From Desulfobacterales bacterium C00003060 (GTDB taxonomy: Bacteria > Desulfobacterota > Desulfobacteria > Desulfobacterales > C00003060), in NCBI GenBank assembly GCA_001751085.1, contig MAXP01000291.1:1-6419 (forward strand): a stretch of DNA of 6,419 nt, given 5' to 3'. The translations under genes were made by a program, and so were the position numbers. Positions 1-6,405 of this stretch are shown here, piece after piece. A model generated the notes under the pieces. It was given only the letters and a program-made list of their open reading frames with translations. It did not search any database and had not been told where the DNA came from. Numbering within the stretch: position 1 is the first letter of the stretch; every line of letters begins with the position of its first letter.

Positions 1-24
1 TTCGCGCCTTGCTCTTGATGCTCA

Positions 25-54
25 TGACTCACCGAGAAAATCACCATTTATAAC
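25..54 (+). promoter_or_regulatory. Weak sigma70-like promoter candidate for the operon
   Basis: A good -10 match, TATAAC, lies at 49-54. The only element at suitable distance upstream is TGACTC (25-30), a poor -35, with an 18-base spacer. Transcription would start near 61, shortly before the proposed first stem of the riboswitch at 75, which is the spacing expected for a riboswitch leader. The placement supports the call more than the motif quality does. The true promoter could also lie upstream of the window. Confidence 0.25.
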
Positions 55-74
55 CTTCCGAGGTATAGGTACGG

Positions 75-195
75 TTGTTTGGCTCAGGCAATAGCAAATG
101 ATCGATGACTCATGACACCTGACGTGCCATGCACGTCGGGCCTGGGAAGGCGCGGCCGGTAGGATGATCCGGGAGCCAGAAGACCTGCCACAAAA
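75..195 (+). promoter_or_regulatory. Cobalamin riboswitch, compact or degenerate form
   Basis: The 3' half matches the cobalamin aptamer well. GGGAAGG is at 144-150, GATGATCC follows at 163-170, and the B12 box AGCCAGAAGACCTGCC is at 174-189. A closing stem can be drawn between 75-83 and 187-195 (7 of 9 pairs), the position where P1 normally sits. AATAGCAAA (90-98) is a plausible altered copy of the conserved AATAGGGAA box. A 10-bp hairpin (118-127 with 131-140, loop CAT) precedes GGGAAGG, as variable arms do in this family. The usual middle of the core (GGTG..AATCC and the CCCGC-ACTG-like segment) is not recognisable, so the element is roughly 121 nt rather than about 200. Cobalamin riboswitches normally lower expression of corrinoid uptake genes when ligand is bound. 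The downstream receptor and CbiZ genes fit that role. Whether this copy still binds ligand is uncertain. Confidence 0.6.
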
Positions 196-245
196 GAAAT
201 AGGTGTCTCGTGACCTCGTGCGTCAGGTTGTGAACACAGAGCGGT

Positions 246-274
246 TTTGAGGATAAAAAAGGGAAATCCTCAGG
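246..274 (+). promoter_or_regulatory. Possible antiterminator hairpin overlapping the terminator
   Basis: TGAGGAT (248-254) is a perfect complement of ATCCTCA (266-272), and two wobble pairs can extend it outward to 246 and 274. The loop is 11 nt. The 3' arm uses nearly all of the 5' arm of the terminator at 264-275, so the two hairpins cannot form together. This is the arrangement expected of a transcription-attenuating riboswitch. The link to ligand binding is inferred. Confidence 0.4.
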
Positions 275-303
275 CTGAATAATCGGCCTGGGGATTTTTT
301 TTT
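264..303 (+). terminator. Rho-independent terminator in the leader (attenuator)
   Basis: A 12-bp stem pairs 264-275 with 286-297, with one T-G wobble and a 10-nt loop. The right arm runs directly into T residues through 303. It lies about 70 nt after the B12 box and ahead of the first gene, so it most likely ends transcription when the riboswitch is ligand-bound rather than ending an upstream gene. Confidence 0.8.
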
Positions 304-307
304 GTAA

Positions 308-568
308 CTTCTCAAAAAGTTCGGGGAAATTTCCTGAAACGGAGTCCGCCGACAGGCAATTAAATTTGAAAACGTCTGAAACTCGCTTGTAAGTGAACCT
401 AAAGAAAAAACAGTGCCCGGGAGCCAGAACCGATGCTTATGACTGGAAATCCGTATGGTTTAACAAAGGGGCACACGATAGAACTGTTTTTTCTTAAGGC
501 TCACTAATGCGCTCAGGCAGTCAGACATTTCCAAATTTAACCACCTGTCGGCTCAGGTCATTGAGAAG
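308..568. repeat. Large imperfect palindromic element (ERIC/MITE-like)
   Basis: Matched arms are arranged almost symmetrically around a centre near 443-450. From outside in they are: 308-315 with 561-568 (8 bp), 333-337 with 553-557 (5 bp), 348-356 with 544-552 (9 bp), 360-368 with 532-540 (9 bp), 374-379 with 521-526 (6 bp), 392-414 with 483-505 (21 of 23), and 413-418 with 469-474 as an alternative inner pairing. The core from 348 to 552 is the securest part. It has no open reading frame that looks like a gene. A non-coding palindrome of this size is typical of dispersed intergenic elements, and it sits exactly between the leader terminator and the receptor's ribosome binding site. In RNA it would form a rod-like hairpin of about 200 nt. 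Copy number elsewhere in the genome is unknown from this window. Confidence 0.75.
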
Positions 569-604
569 ATATTTTTTTTGTGTGTGGCAAAAAAGAGGAG
601 TGAT

Positions 605-616
605 GGAGGAAAGGAA
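605..616 (+). promoter_or_regulatory. Ribosome binding site fixing the receptor start
   Basis: The purine-rich stretch GGAGGAAAGGAA ends 6 nt before the ATG at 623. It selects that ATG over the in-frame TTG at 578, which lies in a T-run and has no such site. The start at 623 also gives a clean signal peptide beginning MKKIIIL. Confidence 0.7.
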
Positions 617-622
617 TCTATT

Positions 623-2623
623 ATGAAAAAAATTATTATTCTGTCCATGGTTGCTTTTTTGTGCGTATCTATGTCGGTTCTGTCATCAGCAAACAGGGCA
701 CTGGCCCAAAATGGAGACGAAGGTATACTTCAATTGGACGAGGTGGTTGTGACCGCCGGGAGGGTGGATGAGAAGAAAAGGGAGATCACATCCAATGTGA
801 CGGTTATTGATGAAGAAGAAATCCAAAGGTCTTCTGCCAGGGACCTCGGGGATTTGTTGGCCGAAAAGAACATTGGGCACATTCAAAAGTACCCTGGCGC
901 CCTGACTTCTATCGGTATCCGGGGGTTCAGGACCGAATCTCACGGTAATGATCTTGAGGGCTATGTCCTGATTCTGCTGAACGGACGGAGGGCCGGCACC
1001 GGTAATGCGGCAAAGATCATGACCAAAAACATAGAGCGGGTGGAGATAGTAAGGGGTCCTGCTTCTGTTCAATACGGATCGGCCGCAATGGGCGGAGTCG
1101 TAAACGTGATCACCAAACAGGGAAAGGATAAACCGACTGCGTTTGTTGAGGGAGTTTTGGGGAGTTTTGACCATGAGGAAGGGAGTATCGGATTGTCTGG
1201 ACAGGCAAAAGGATTCGATTTTTCCGGCACTTTTACCAGAGAATCGAGGGACGACTATGATACTGCGCATGGGGAAAGATACTACAATACCGGATATGAT
1301 GACAAGGAAGACTGTAGCCTGAATCTTGGTTATGAGTTCTTGCCGGGAAATCGTATAGGTATCATTTACAATTATTTTGATGCAGATCATGTGGGCAGCC
1401 CAGGCTACCTCAGTCAGAACGATCTTGACGACTATAAAGATACAGGCAATAATTCCGTTGACTTCATTTATGACGGCGGGACCACAGATGGTCTATTCTC
1501 CTGGATGGCCAGATATTTTTTCGGTGAGGATAAGAACAAATGGTTTGATCCCAAGGGGAGCAACCCTGACGGATGGGACAATGGTATCCCATCTGAACAG
1601 AAAACTGACCAAAAAGGGGCTCAGGCACAGGTCTCTTTAAACCAGGAGTATTTGCTTGTTACTGCGGGTTTTGACTGGGTGAATTATGAAATCGAAACCA
1701 CCTGGGATCCGAAGGAGTCTGAATATGATAATCCTGCCGGTTTTCTCCTGGCCAAAACCATGCTTCTGGACCGGAAGTTGATAATCAGCGGTGGTTTGAG
1801 GTATGATGAATATGAGGTGGACATGAAAAAAGGCCAAGGCAAAAAGGAGAAAGGTGATCACCTTTCTCCTCGAGCCGGCGTGGCCTATCTTCTTACAGAC
1901 TTTCTAAAACTCAGGGCCAACTATGGAGAGGCATTCAAGATGCCTTCCGCCAAGCAGTTGGCAGGAAATTTTCCAGGCTGGTCCGGCAATTTCGTGGGTA
2001 ACCCCGATTTGGACCCTGAGCAAAGCGAAACCTACGAAGGGGGGCTGGACTTTTCTTATGCTCATCTCAATTCTTCTCTCACCTATTTTTATACTGATTT
2101 TAAGGATAAGATCCAGACTGTTTCCATATCAGGTGGTGACACCACGTGGAAAAACGTTGGAAAAGCTGAAATGGAGGGTGTGGAAGCGAATATCTCCTGT
2201 GACGCGGGTGCCCTTTTGGGCTGGGATTTTGAGGTAAAACCTTACGCCAACCTTGTATATCTCACCAAATACGAAGATAAGGAAACACACAAAGACCTCA
2301 ATTATACCAGTGATATTAATCTGTCTTACGGTATTACATTCTCCGATTTTGATGGTCTTTCCGTGAATGTGAACTTTGCTTATACAGGAAAACAGCATAT
2401 CGATGATTGGGAAAGCGGGATTTATCCGACGCCTGTAATAGAAAAAGGCGGTTTTACGGTTGCTGATTTTACAATCAGCAAAAGGATCGTGGATTTTGAA
2501 GACTACGGTCGGTTCACCCTGAGAGGTGCAATTGAAAACCTCCTGGACAAGGAATACGAATACGTACAAGGGTACCCCATGCCCGGAAGAAGTTTTTTCC
2601 TTGGCCTCAGATATGATTATTAG
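623..2623 (+). CDS. TonB-dependent outer-membrane receptor, probably corrinoid (BtuB-like)
   Basis: A 666-residue outer-membrane beta-barrel receptor. A signal peptide covers about residues 1-28 (MKK, hydrophobic core, cleavage likely after ALA). A TonB box, DEVVVTA, follows at about 39-45. The plug domain spans about 50-165 and contains IGIRGF (97-102) and the highly typical VEIVRGPASVQYGS (140-153) followed by GGVVNVITK. The barrel fills the rest, including SPRAGVAY, a GEAFKMPS motif and the PDLDPEQSETYEGG region. The chain ends in an aromatic residue (LRYDY), as barrel proteins do. E. coli BtuB is a little shorter (about 614). The family imports siderophores, haem, corrinoids and other ligands using energy passed through TonB. 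Sequence alone does not fix the ligand. The upstream B12 box and the downstream BtuF-CbiZ gene make a corrinoid the best inference. The next gene begins 12 nt after its stop. Confidence 0.93.
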   Translation: MKKIIILSMVAFLCVSMSVLSSANRALAQNGDEGILQLDEVVVTAGRVDEKKREITSNVTVIDEEEIQRSSARDLGDLLAEKNIGHIQKYPGALTSIGIRGFRTESHGNDLEGYVLILLNGRRAGTGNAAKIMTKNIERVEIVRGPASVQYGSAAMGGVVNVITKQGKDKPTAFVEGVLGSFDHEEGSIGLSGQAKGFDFSGTFTRESRDDYDTAHGERYYNTGYDDKEDCSLNLGYEFLPGNRIGIIYNYFDADHVGSPGYLSQNDLDDYKDTGNNSVDFIYDGGTTDGLFSWMARYFFGEDKNKWFDPKGSNPDGWDNGIPSEQKTDQKGAQAQVSLNQEYLLVTAGFDWVNYEIETTWDPKESEYDNPAGFLLAKTMLLDRKLIISGGLRYDEYEVDMKKGQGKKEKGDHLSPRAGVAYLLTDFLKLRANYGEAFKMPSAKQLAGNFPGWSGNFVGNPDLDPEQSETYEGGLDFSYAHLNSSLTYFYTDFKDKIQTVSISGGDTTWKNVGKAEMEGVEANISCDAGALLGWDFEVKPYANLVYLTKYEDKETHKDLNYTSDINLSYGITFSDFDGLSVNVNFAYTGKQHIDDWESGIYPTPVIEKGGFTVADFTISKRIVDFEDYGRFTLRGAIENLLDKEYEYVQGYPMPGRSFFLGLRYDY

Positions 2624-2635
2624 GAAGTTGTTGTT

Positions 2636-3391
2636 ATGGAACTCAAAAGCCTATTTCTTGGTCTTACCTTTGCTATAGGCATCTTTGCCTTAAAGAATGG
2701 TGTCGGCCTCCACTACTATCTGAACCAGAAGAGAAGGTTGAAAGAAAAAGTCTTCTTCCTTTTTCTTTACTGCCTGGTCTATTTTCTTGTTTTTGTCATT
2801 TCCTTCCAGATCCTGCAAAGGATCAACATCCTCCTCTACTTTGAAATAGTGCAAGACCTTCTGAAATCAGGAATGTTTATCCACATCATGATGGCGGGTG
2901 GACTTATTATCTGGGGGATTGTCTTACTGAAAGGAAAAAACAGGACGGGAAAGAGGAGTTATGGCTGGATGGCCCTGGTTATCCCCTGCCCTGTCTGTAT
3001 CACAGTCATCTTTTTCAGCGTGGCCTTTCTCCTTTCTTGCCTCCCGGATCCCGGTTATCCGGCCGTATTGGGGGCCTATGTTGTATTTATGGCTATTGTG
3101 GTTGCCACGGTAATCAGCATGACACTTTGGAGTATCAGGTCAGGGTTTGCCGCTGAATCAATTCTGGGGGCGGCGATGTTGATCGTTGCCGTGTACTTCT
3201 TCCTGTCTGTCATTATCATGCCACAATTTGCAGATATCGAGAAGATATACAGGCTGGCGGCCTATGAAGGCGAAAAACAGACCGTGAAGTCCGGGCATAT
3301 CGTGTTGCTGTATTCAATGATGGCGGCCCTTTTCACAATTGGTTTTTGGACTATGAGAAGACAGATTAGGATGGAAACAAAATGGACGTAG
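2636..3391 (+). CDS. DUF2162-type seven-helix membrane protein (predicted transporter)
   Basis: A 251-residue integral membrane protein with about seven hydrophobic helices, near residues 4-20, 39-60, 80-98, 112-134, 143-165, 175-195 and 221-240. The fourth helix carries IPCPVCITVIFF, a CPVC pair at 118-121, with another cysteine at 135. The size, topology and motif agree with the DUF2162 family of predicted transporters, which I recall occurring beside MotA/TolQ/ExbB and DUF2149 genes in methanogens and anaerobic proteobacteria. Its biochemical function is not established. In this operon it could be the third part of an energising complex for the receptor, or an inner-membrane metal or corrinoid transporter. 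Its Shine-Dalgarno AGGAAG (2622-2627) overlaps the receptor's stop codon, 8 nt before the ATG, which indicates coupled translation. The family call rests on remembered features, not a search. Confidence 0.75.
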   Translation: MELKSLFLGLTFAIGIFALKNGVGLHYYLNQKRRLKEKVFFLFLYCLVYFLVFVISFQILQRINILLYFEIVQDLLKSGMFIHIMMAGGLIIWGIVLLKGKNRTGKRSYGWMALVIPCPVCITVIFFSVAFLLSCLPDPGYPAVLGAYVVFMAIVVATVISMTLWSIRSGFAAESILGAAMLIVAVYFFLSVIIMPQFADIEKIYRLAAYEGEKQTVKSGHIVLLYSMMAALFTIGFWTMRRQIRMETKWT

Positions 3392-4008
3392 GCGCATTAT
3401 TAAAATCATTGATCTATGTCATTTCCAGTTCTCTCCTCTATCCTGTCCTGTTTTTGCTCGTGCTCTTAACTTTATGGATACTCATCTACTCTGGATCTTT
3501 TTTTGCCGAATGGCTGGAACGGCTGAGGTTGGCCAGGTACCCTTCCGAGGAACTTCCACAAATGATAAAACAGGGAAATCATCGGAATGTATTCTCACAC
3601 CGGGTCAATTCCTATGTTGACCATCTTCGCCGTGTACTTGGCAAAGGGAATCAACCCACGGAAGCAGAGATTGAGAACATCATTCAAGAAAAGAGCCTAA
3701 GCATATGGAAGTCCTTGGATCGCTTAAAGATCGTCGTCCGGATCGGACCCGGCCTTGGCTTGATCGGCACCCTCATCCCCATGGGAACAGGCCTGGCGGC
3801 CCTGGGACAAGGTGATATGACAAAATTGTCTTCGGACCTGGTAATCGCTTTTACAACCACAGTGGTTGGTCTGGCCGTGGGCATAATGGCCTATTTCTTC
3901 TATACGATAAAGAGAAGTTGGGCAGAGGAGGATGTCAAGAATATTGAGTTGGCAACCGAGATACTGGCGGGCAAGGTTTTAGAGGAAAAGGACAGTGCGG
4001 TACTTTAA
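3382..4008 (+). CDS. MotA/TolQ/ExbB-family proton-channel protein
   Basis: A 208-residue inner-membrane protein with three transmembrane segments, at about 18-40, 118-141 and 150-174, and a cytoplasmic stretch of some 75 residues between the first two. This is the ExbB/TolQ layout. The second helix carries GPGLGLIGTLIPMGTGLAAL (122-141) and the third has LVIAFTTTVVGLAVGIMAYF, both typical of the MotA_ExbB domain. Thr130 and the Thr158-160 cluster fall where ExbB has pore threonines. Such proteins form the stator of a proton-driven motor and normally pair with an ExbD/TolR partner; here the following DUF2149 gene is the obvious candidate. The ATG lies inside the last codons of the preceding gene (10-nt overlap), and the gene overlaps the next by 14 nt, so the three are very likely translated together. 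It is shorter than E. coli ExbB (244). Confidence 0.9.
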   Translation: MDVGALLKSLIYVISSSLLYPVLFLLVLLTLWILIYSGSFFAEWLERLRLARYPSEELPQMIKQGNHRNVFSHRVNSYVDHLRRVLGKGNQPTEAEIENIIQEKSLSIWKSLDRLKIVVRIGPGLGLIGTLIPMGTGLAALGQGDMTKLSSDLVIAFTTTVVGLAVGIMAYFFYTIKRSWAEEDVKNIELATEILAGKVLEEKDSAVL

Positions 4009-4333
4009 GAAAAAAAGGGGTACTCCATCCGGCGATCTGGGTGAGAACGACCCCATGACAGGGGTGGCCAACCTCTTTGACATCGGGCTCGTCTTCATCG
4101 TCGGGCTCATCATTACTCTGTTCACCGCCTATCACCTCCAGGACCTTTTCAGTGAGAAATCCGAACTCACCATCATGAAGAAAACAGAGAATGGACAAAT
4201 GGAGATCATCACCAAGAAAGGAAAAAAGATAAAGGCGATCAAGGTCACTGAAGAGAAGGCCCGTGGCAGAGGAGAAAGATTGGGGATTGCCTATAGATTG
4301 GAAGATGGGACAATGGTCTATGTGCCGGAGTAA
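3995..4333 (+). CDS. DUF2149 protein, ExbD-like partner with one membrane helix
   Basis: A 112-residue protein with a charged cytoplasmic N-terminus, one membrane helix at about 26-48 (NLFDIGLVFIVGLIITLF), and a short soluble C-terminal domain. The closing block, a Gly/Arg-rich GRGERLGIAYRLEDGTMVYVPE, is what I recognise as DUF2149. Asp29, at the start of the helix in NLFDIGLVF, resembles the essential membrane Asp of ExbD/TolR (MIDxxFxLLxFF pattern). I infer it is the proton-carrying subunit for the ExbB-like protein just upstream. The start is a GTG supported by AGAGGA at 3981-3986, and it overlaps the upstream gene by 14 nt. The soluble part is smaller than in classical ExbD (about 141 residues total). 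The function in transport is inferred from context and helix similarity only. Confidence 0.8.
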   Translation: MRYFKKKRGTPSGDLGENDPMTGVANLFDIGLVFIVGLIITLFTAYHLQDLFSEKSELTIMKKTENGQMEIITKKGKKIKAIKVTEEKARGRGERLGIAYRLEDGTMVYVPE

Positions 4334-4359
4334 AGAGGACTGAAAAAAAGGGTTAGTAT

Positions 4360-6393
4360 ATGAAATTAAAAACCGGTTTCTATGTCAAAAAGCTCGCTCC
4401 ATTATTTTTCGTTCTATTTGCCATCCTCCGGTGTGCTACCCCGGTATTCTGCTATCCGGTAACATTTACGGATACTGAGGGGACTGAAATTACCATCGAC
4501 AAAAGGCCCTCAAGGGTCGTGTCCCTGGTGCCGACTATTACCGAGATCATTTTCAAAATCGGGGCGGGGGATACGGTCAAGGCCGTTACTTACCACGACA
4601 CATATCCTGTGGAAACGGCGACAAAGGAGATCGTGGGAGGCTTTTTCTCACCCTCCTTGAAGGTCATAGAAAAGATAGACCCTGATATTATCTTTGTATC
4701 CAGGCTCCACAAAAAGATAAGACAAAGACTCGGTCATGGAAGATGCCGGTTGATCAACCTTGAAGCAAATTCCATTTCTGATATTTATCGAAATATCAAT
4801 TTGCTGGGTACAATTTTCAACAAAGAAAAAAATGCTGCAAAGATCATCGAGGAAATCAGGAATGAACTTGAGATTATTGCCAGGAAGGTGGCCAGGATAC
4901 CTCAATCCGAAAGGAAAAGGGTTATACGGCTCATGGGCCGTGATCAGGTGATGACCACGGGGGATGATTCTTTTCAGAACGAATACATCAGGCTCGCCGG
5001 CGGCATTCCCCCCAGGTTCGGAAAAGAAGGGAATATTGCAGCCGTCACCAAGGAAGAATGGATGCGGTTTAACCCCCAGGCTATTTACGGCTGTGGCGGG
5101 GACAGGGAAACGGCTAACAGGTTCTTCGAACGCCCCGGCTGGAAGGATGTAGATGCGGTAAAAAATGGCAAGGTGTTCTTTTTTCCGTGTGACCTTACAT
5201 GCCGGGCATCTACACGCGCCGGTAGTTTTGTTTCCTGGCTCTCCGCAAGGGTTTACGAGGATGAATTCTCCGAAAAGCAGACGCAGGTCTTAGAAGACCG
5301 GGTATTCAGATCCCTCGAACTCGTTCTTGATCTTGATTATGTTAAAGACATCCGCGTTTTGTACAGCACCATCCATGATTTCTTGAACAAGACCCTGATC
5401 ATCGATTTTGATGAACCATTATCTGTGGTCTCAACCCTTGAAGGAGAACGCAAAGGGATAGAGTCAGTAGGCAACCACTATTCCTCTCCTCCCTGCTGGG
5501 GGATTGGCCATAAGCTCGGTTTGAAGAAAATAAGAAAGCGAGTATATGAGGTTATCGGGAAATCAGAGGATACTGCCGGTTTCCTGTTCACCGGGGCGGA
5601 CATGGACAATCTGGCCATTAAGCGGGAACAGTTCAAGGAAATGGAGGTCTATGCCCTGGTGACGGCCGGCGTCAAGTCAAATGCGGTCAGGATGTCTGCA
5701 GATGAGGGGAAATTCTATGAACCCGGAACAATCAACATAATCATTTTGCCCAATGTGAGACTCTCACCACGTGCCATGACAAGGGCCATTGTAAGTGCCA
5801 CGGAAGCAAAAACTGCGGCATTGCAGGATCTTGATATACGAAGCAGCTATACCCCGCGAATTCATCAGGCCACAGGAACCGGAACCGATAACATCCTAAT
5901 TGTGGAGGGAAAGGGGATACCGGTTGACAACTCCGGCGGCCACTCAAAAATGGGCGAACTGATTGCCAAAGCTGTATATGACGCTGTTCAAGAAGCGGTC
6001 TACAATCAAAATGGTGTCACCCCCCGGCGCAATATCTTCCAGAGACTGAAGGATCGGAGGATCAGCCTTTTTGATTTGAGCGCCTCGATGCGGATGGAAA
6101 ACAAAGGTGACAGGAAAAAGCTCCTGGAAGCATTGGAAGAGGTATTGCTCCAACCACGATATGCCTCATTCGTGGAATCATCTTTCGCAATAAGTGACGA
6201 CTACGAAAGAGGCTTGATTGCTGATTTAAGCATCTATGAACTCTGGTGCAAAAACGTGGCCGAGGAAATCGCGGGGGAAAAAATCCCAAACCTGAAGGAT
6301 GTCACAGAAACTGAAAACATGCCGCCTGTTTTGCGTATGACGGTGAATGCACTGCTCAACGGGATATATTACAGAAGCGTTTCTTCTCAATAA
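4360..6393 (+). CDS. cbiZ: Exported BtuF-like binding domain fused to CbiZ adenosylcobinamide amidohydrolase
   Basis: A 677-residue two-domain protein. Residues 1-31 form a signal sequence (KK, hydrophobic 12-23, cleavage near Cys31), without a convincing lipobox. Residues about 32-300 are a BtuF/FecB-type periplasmic binding domain: RVVSLVPTITEIIFKIGAGD (52-71), SLKVIEKIDPDIIF, and VKNGKVFFFPCDLTCR near its end. Residues about 330-550 are CbiZ: VVSTLEG (356-362), VTAGVKSNA (434-442), GTIN (456-459), LSPRAMTRAIVSATEAK (468-484), ATGTGTDN (504-511) and GGH (526-528). CbiZ cleaves the amide between the corrin ring's cobyric acid part and its aminopropanol arm, allowing salvage and remodelling of unsuitable corrinoids. 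The signal sequence and binding domain place this reaction in the periplasm, unlike the usual cytoplasmic CbiZ. The C-terminal 120 or so residues are helical, charged and unassigned. The ATG follows AAGGG (4348-4352) by 7 nt, and the intergenic gap is 26 nt. Confidence 0.92.
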   Translation: MKLKTGFYVKKLAPLFFVLFAILRCATPVFCYPVTFTDTEGTEITIDKRPSRVVSLVPTITEIIFKIGAGDTVKAVTYHDTYPVETATKEIVGGFFSPSLKVIEKIDPDIIFVSRLHKKIRQRLGHGRCRLINLEANSISDIYRNINLLGTIFNKEKNAAKIIEEIRNELEIIARKVARIPQSERKRVIRLMGRDQVMTTGDDSFQNEYIRLAGGIPPRFGKEGNIAAVTKEEWMRFNPQAIYGCGGDRETANRFFERPGWKDVDAVKNGKVFFFPCDLTCRASTRAGSFVSWLSARVYEDEFSEKQTQVLEDRVFRSLELVLDLDYVKDIRVLYSTIHDFLNKTLIIDFDEPLSVVSTLEGERKGIESVGNHYSSPPCWGIGHKLGLKKIRKRVYEVIGKSEDTAGFLFTGADMDNLAIKREQFKEMEVYALVTAGVKSNAVRMSADEGKFYEPGTINIIILPNVRLSPRAMTRAIVSATEAKTAALQDLDIRSSYTPRIHQATGTGTDNILIVEGKGIPVDNSGGHSKMGELIAKAVYDAVQEAVYNQNGVTPRRNIFQRLKDRRISLFDLSASMRMENKGDRKKLLEALEEVLLQPRYASFVESSFAISDDYERGLIADLSIYELWCKNVAEEIAGEKIPNLKDVTETENMPPVLRMTVNALLNGIYYRSVSSQ

Positions 6394-6405
6394 GGGCTGG
6401 GCCTT

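Noticed and set aside
24..116. Short direct repeats ATGACTCA (24-31, 105-112) and CTCATGAC (21-28, 109-116)
   Set aside because: They are only 8 bases each and overlap one another. They are not enough to propose operator sites or a duplication boundary.
411..476. Second riboswitch suggested by GGGAGCCAGAA in the palindrome centre
   Set aside because: The rest of the B12 box (GACCTGCC) is missing, and none of the other aptamer boxes lie at proper distance.
552..579. Second terminator from a CTCA/TGAG hairpin before the T8 run
   Set aside because: The stem is only 4 bp and AT-separated from the T-run by AAGATA. It would be too weak, and it would block the operon without a regulatory counterpart.
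578..622. In-frame upstream TTG start extending the receptor by 15 residues
   Set aside because: It lies at the end of a T-run with no ribosome binding site and would place a charged 15-residue extension ahead of the signal peptide. The ATG at 623 has a good site and a standard signal sequence.
686..1390. 234-codon open frame on the minus strand inside the receptor gene
   Set aside because: It is fully antisense to a strongly supported gene, its translation shows no recognisable domain, and it has no convincing start region. It is a frame shadow.
4426..4458. Lipoprotein signal in the BtuF-CbiZ protein (Cys25 or Cys31)
   Set aside because: The residues before these cysteines (ILR and PVF) do not fit a lipobox, which needs a small residue just before the Cys. 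A normal signal peptide is more likely.
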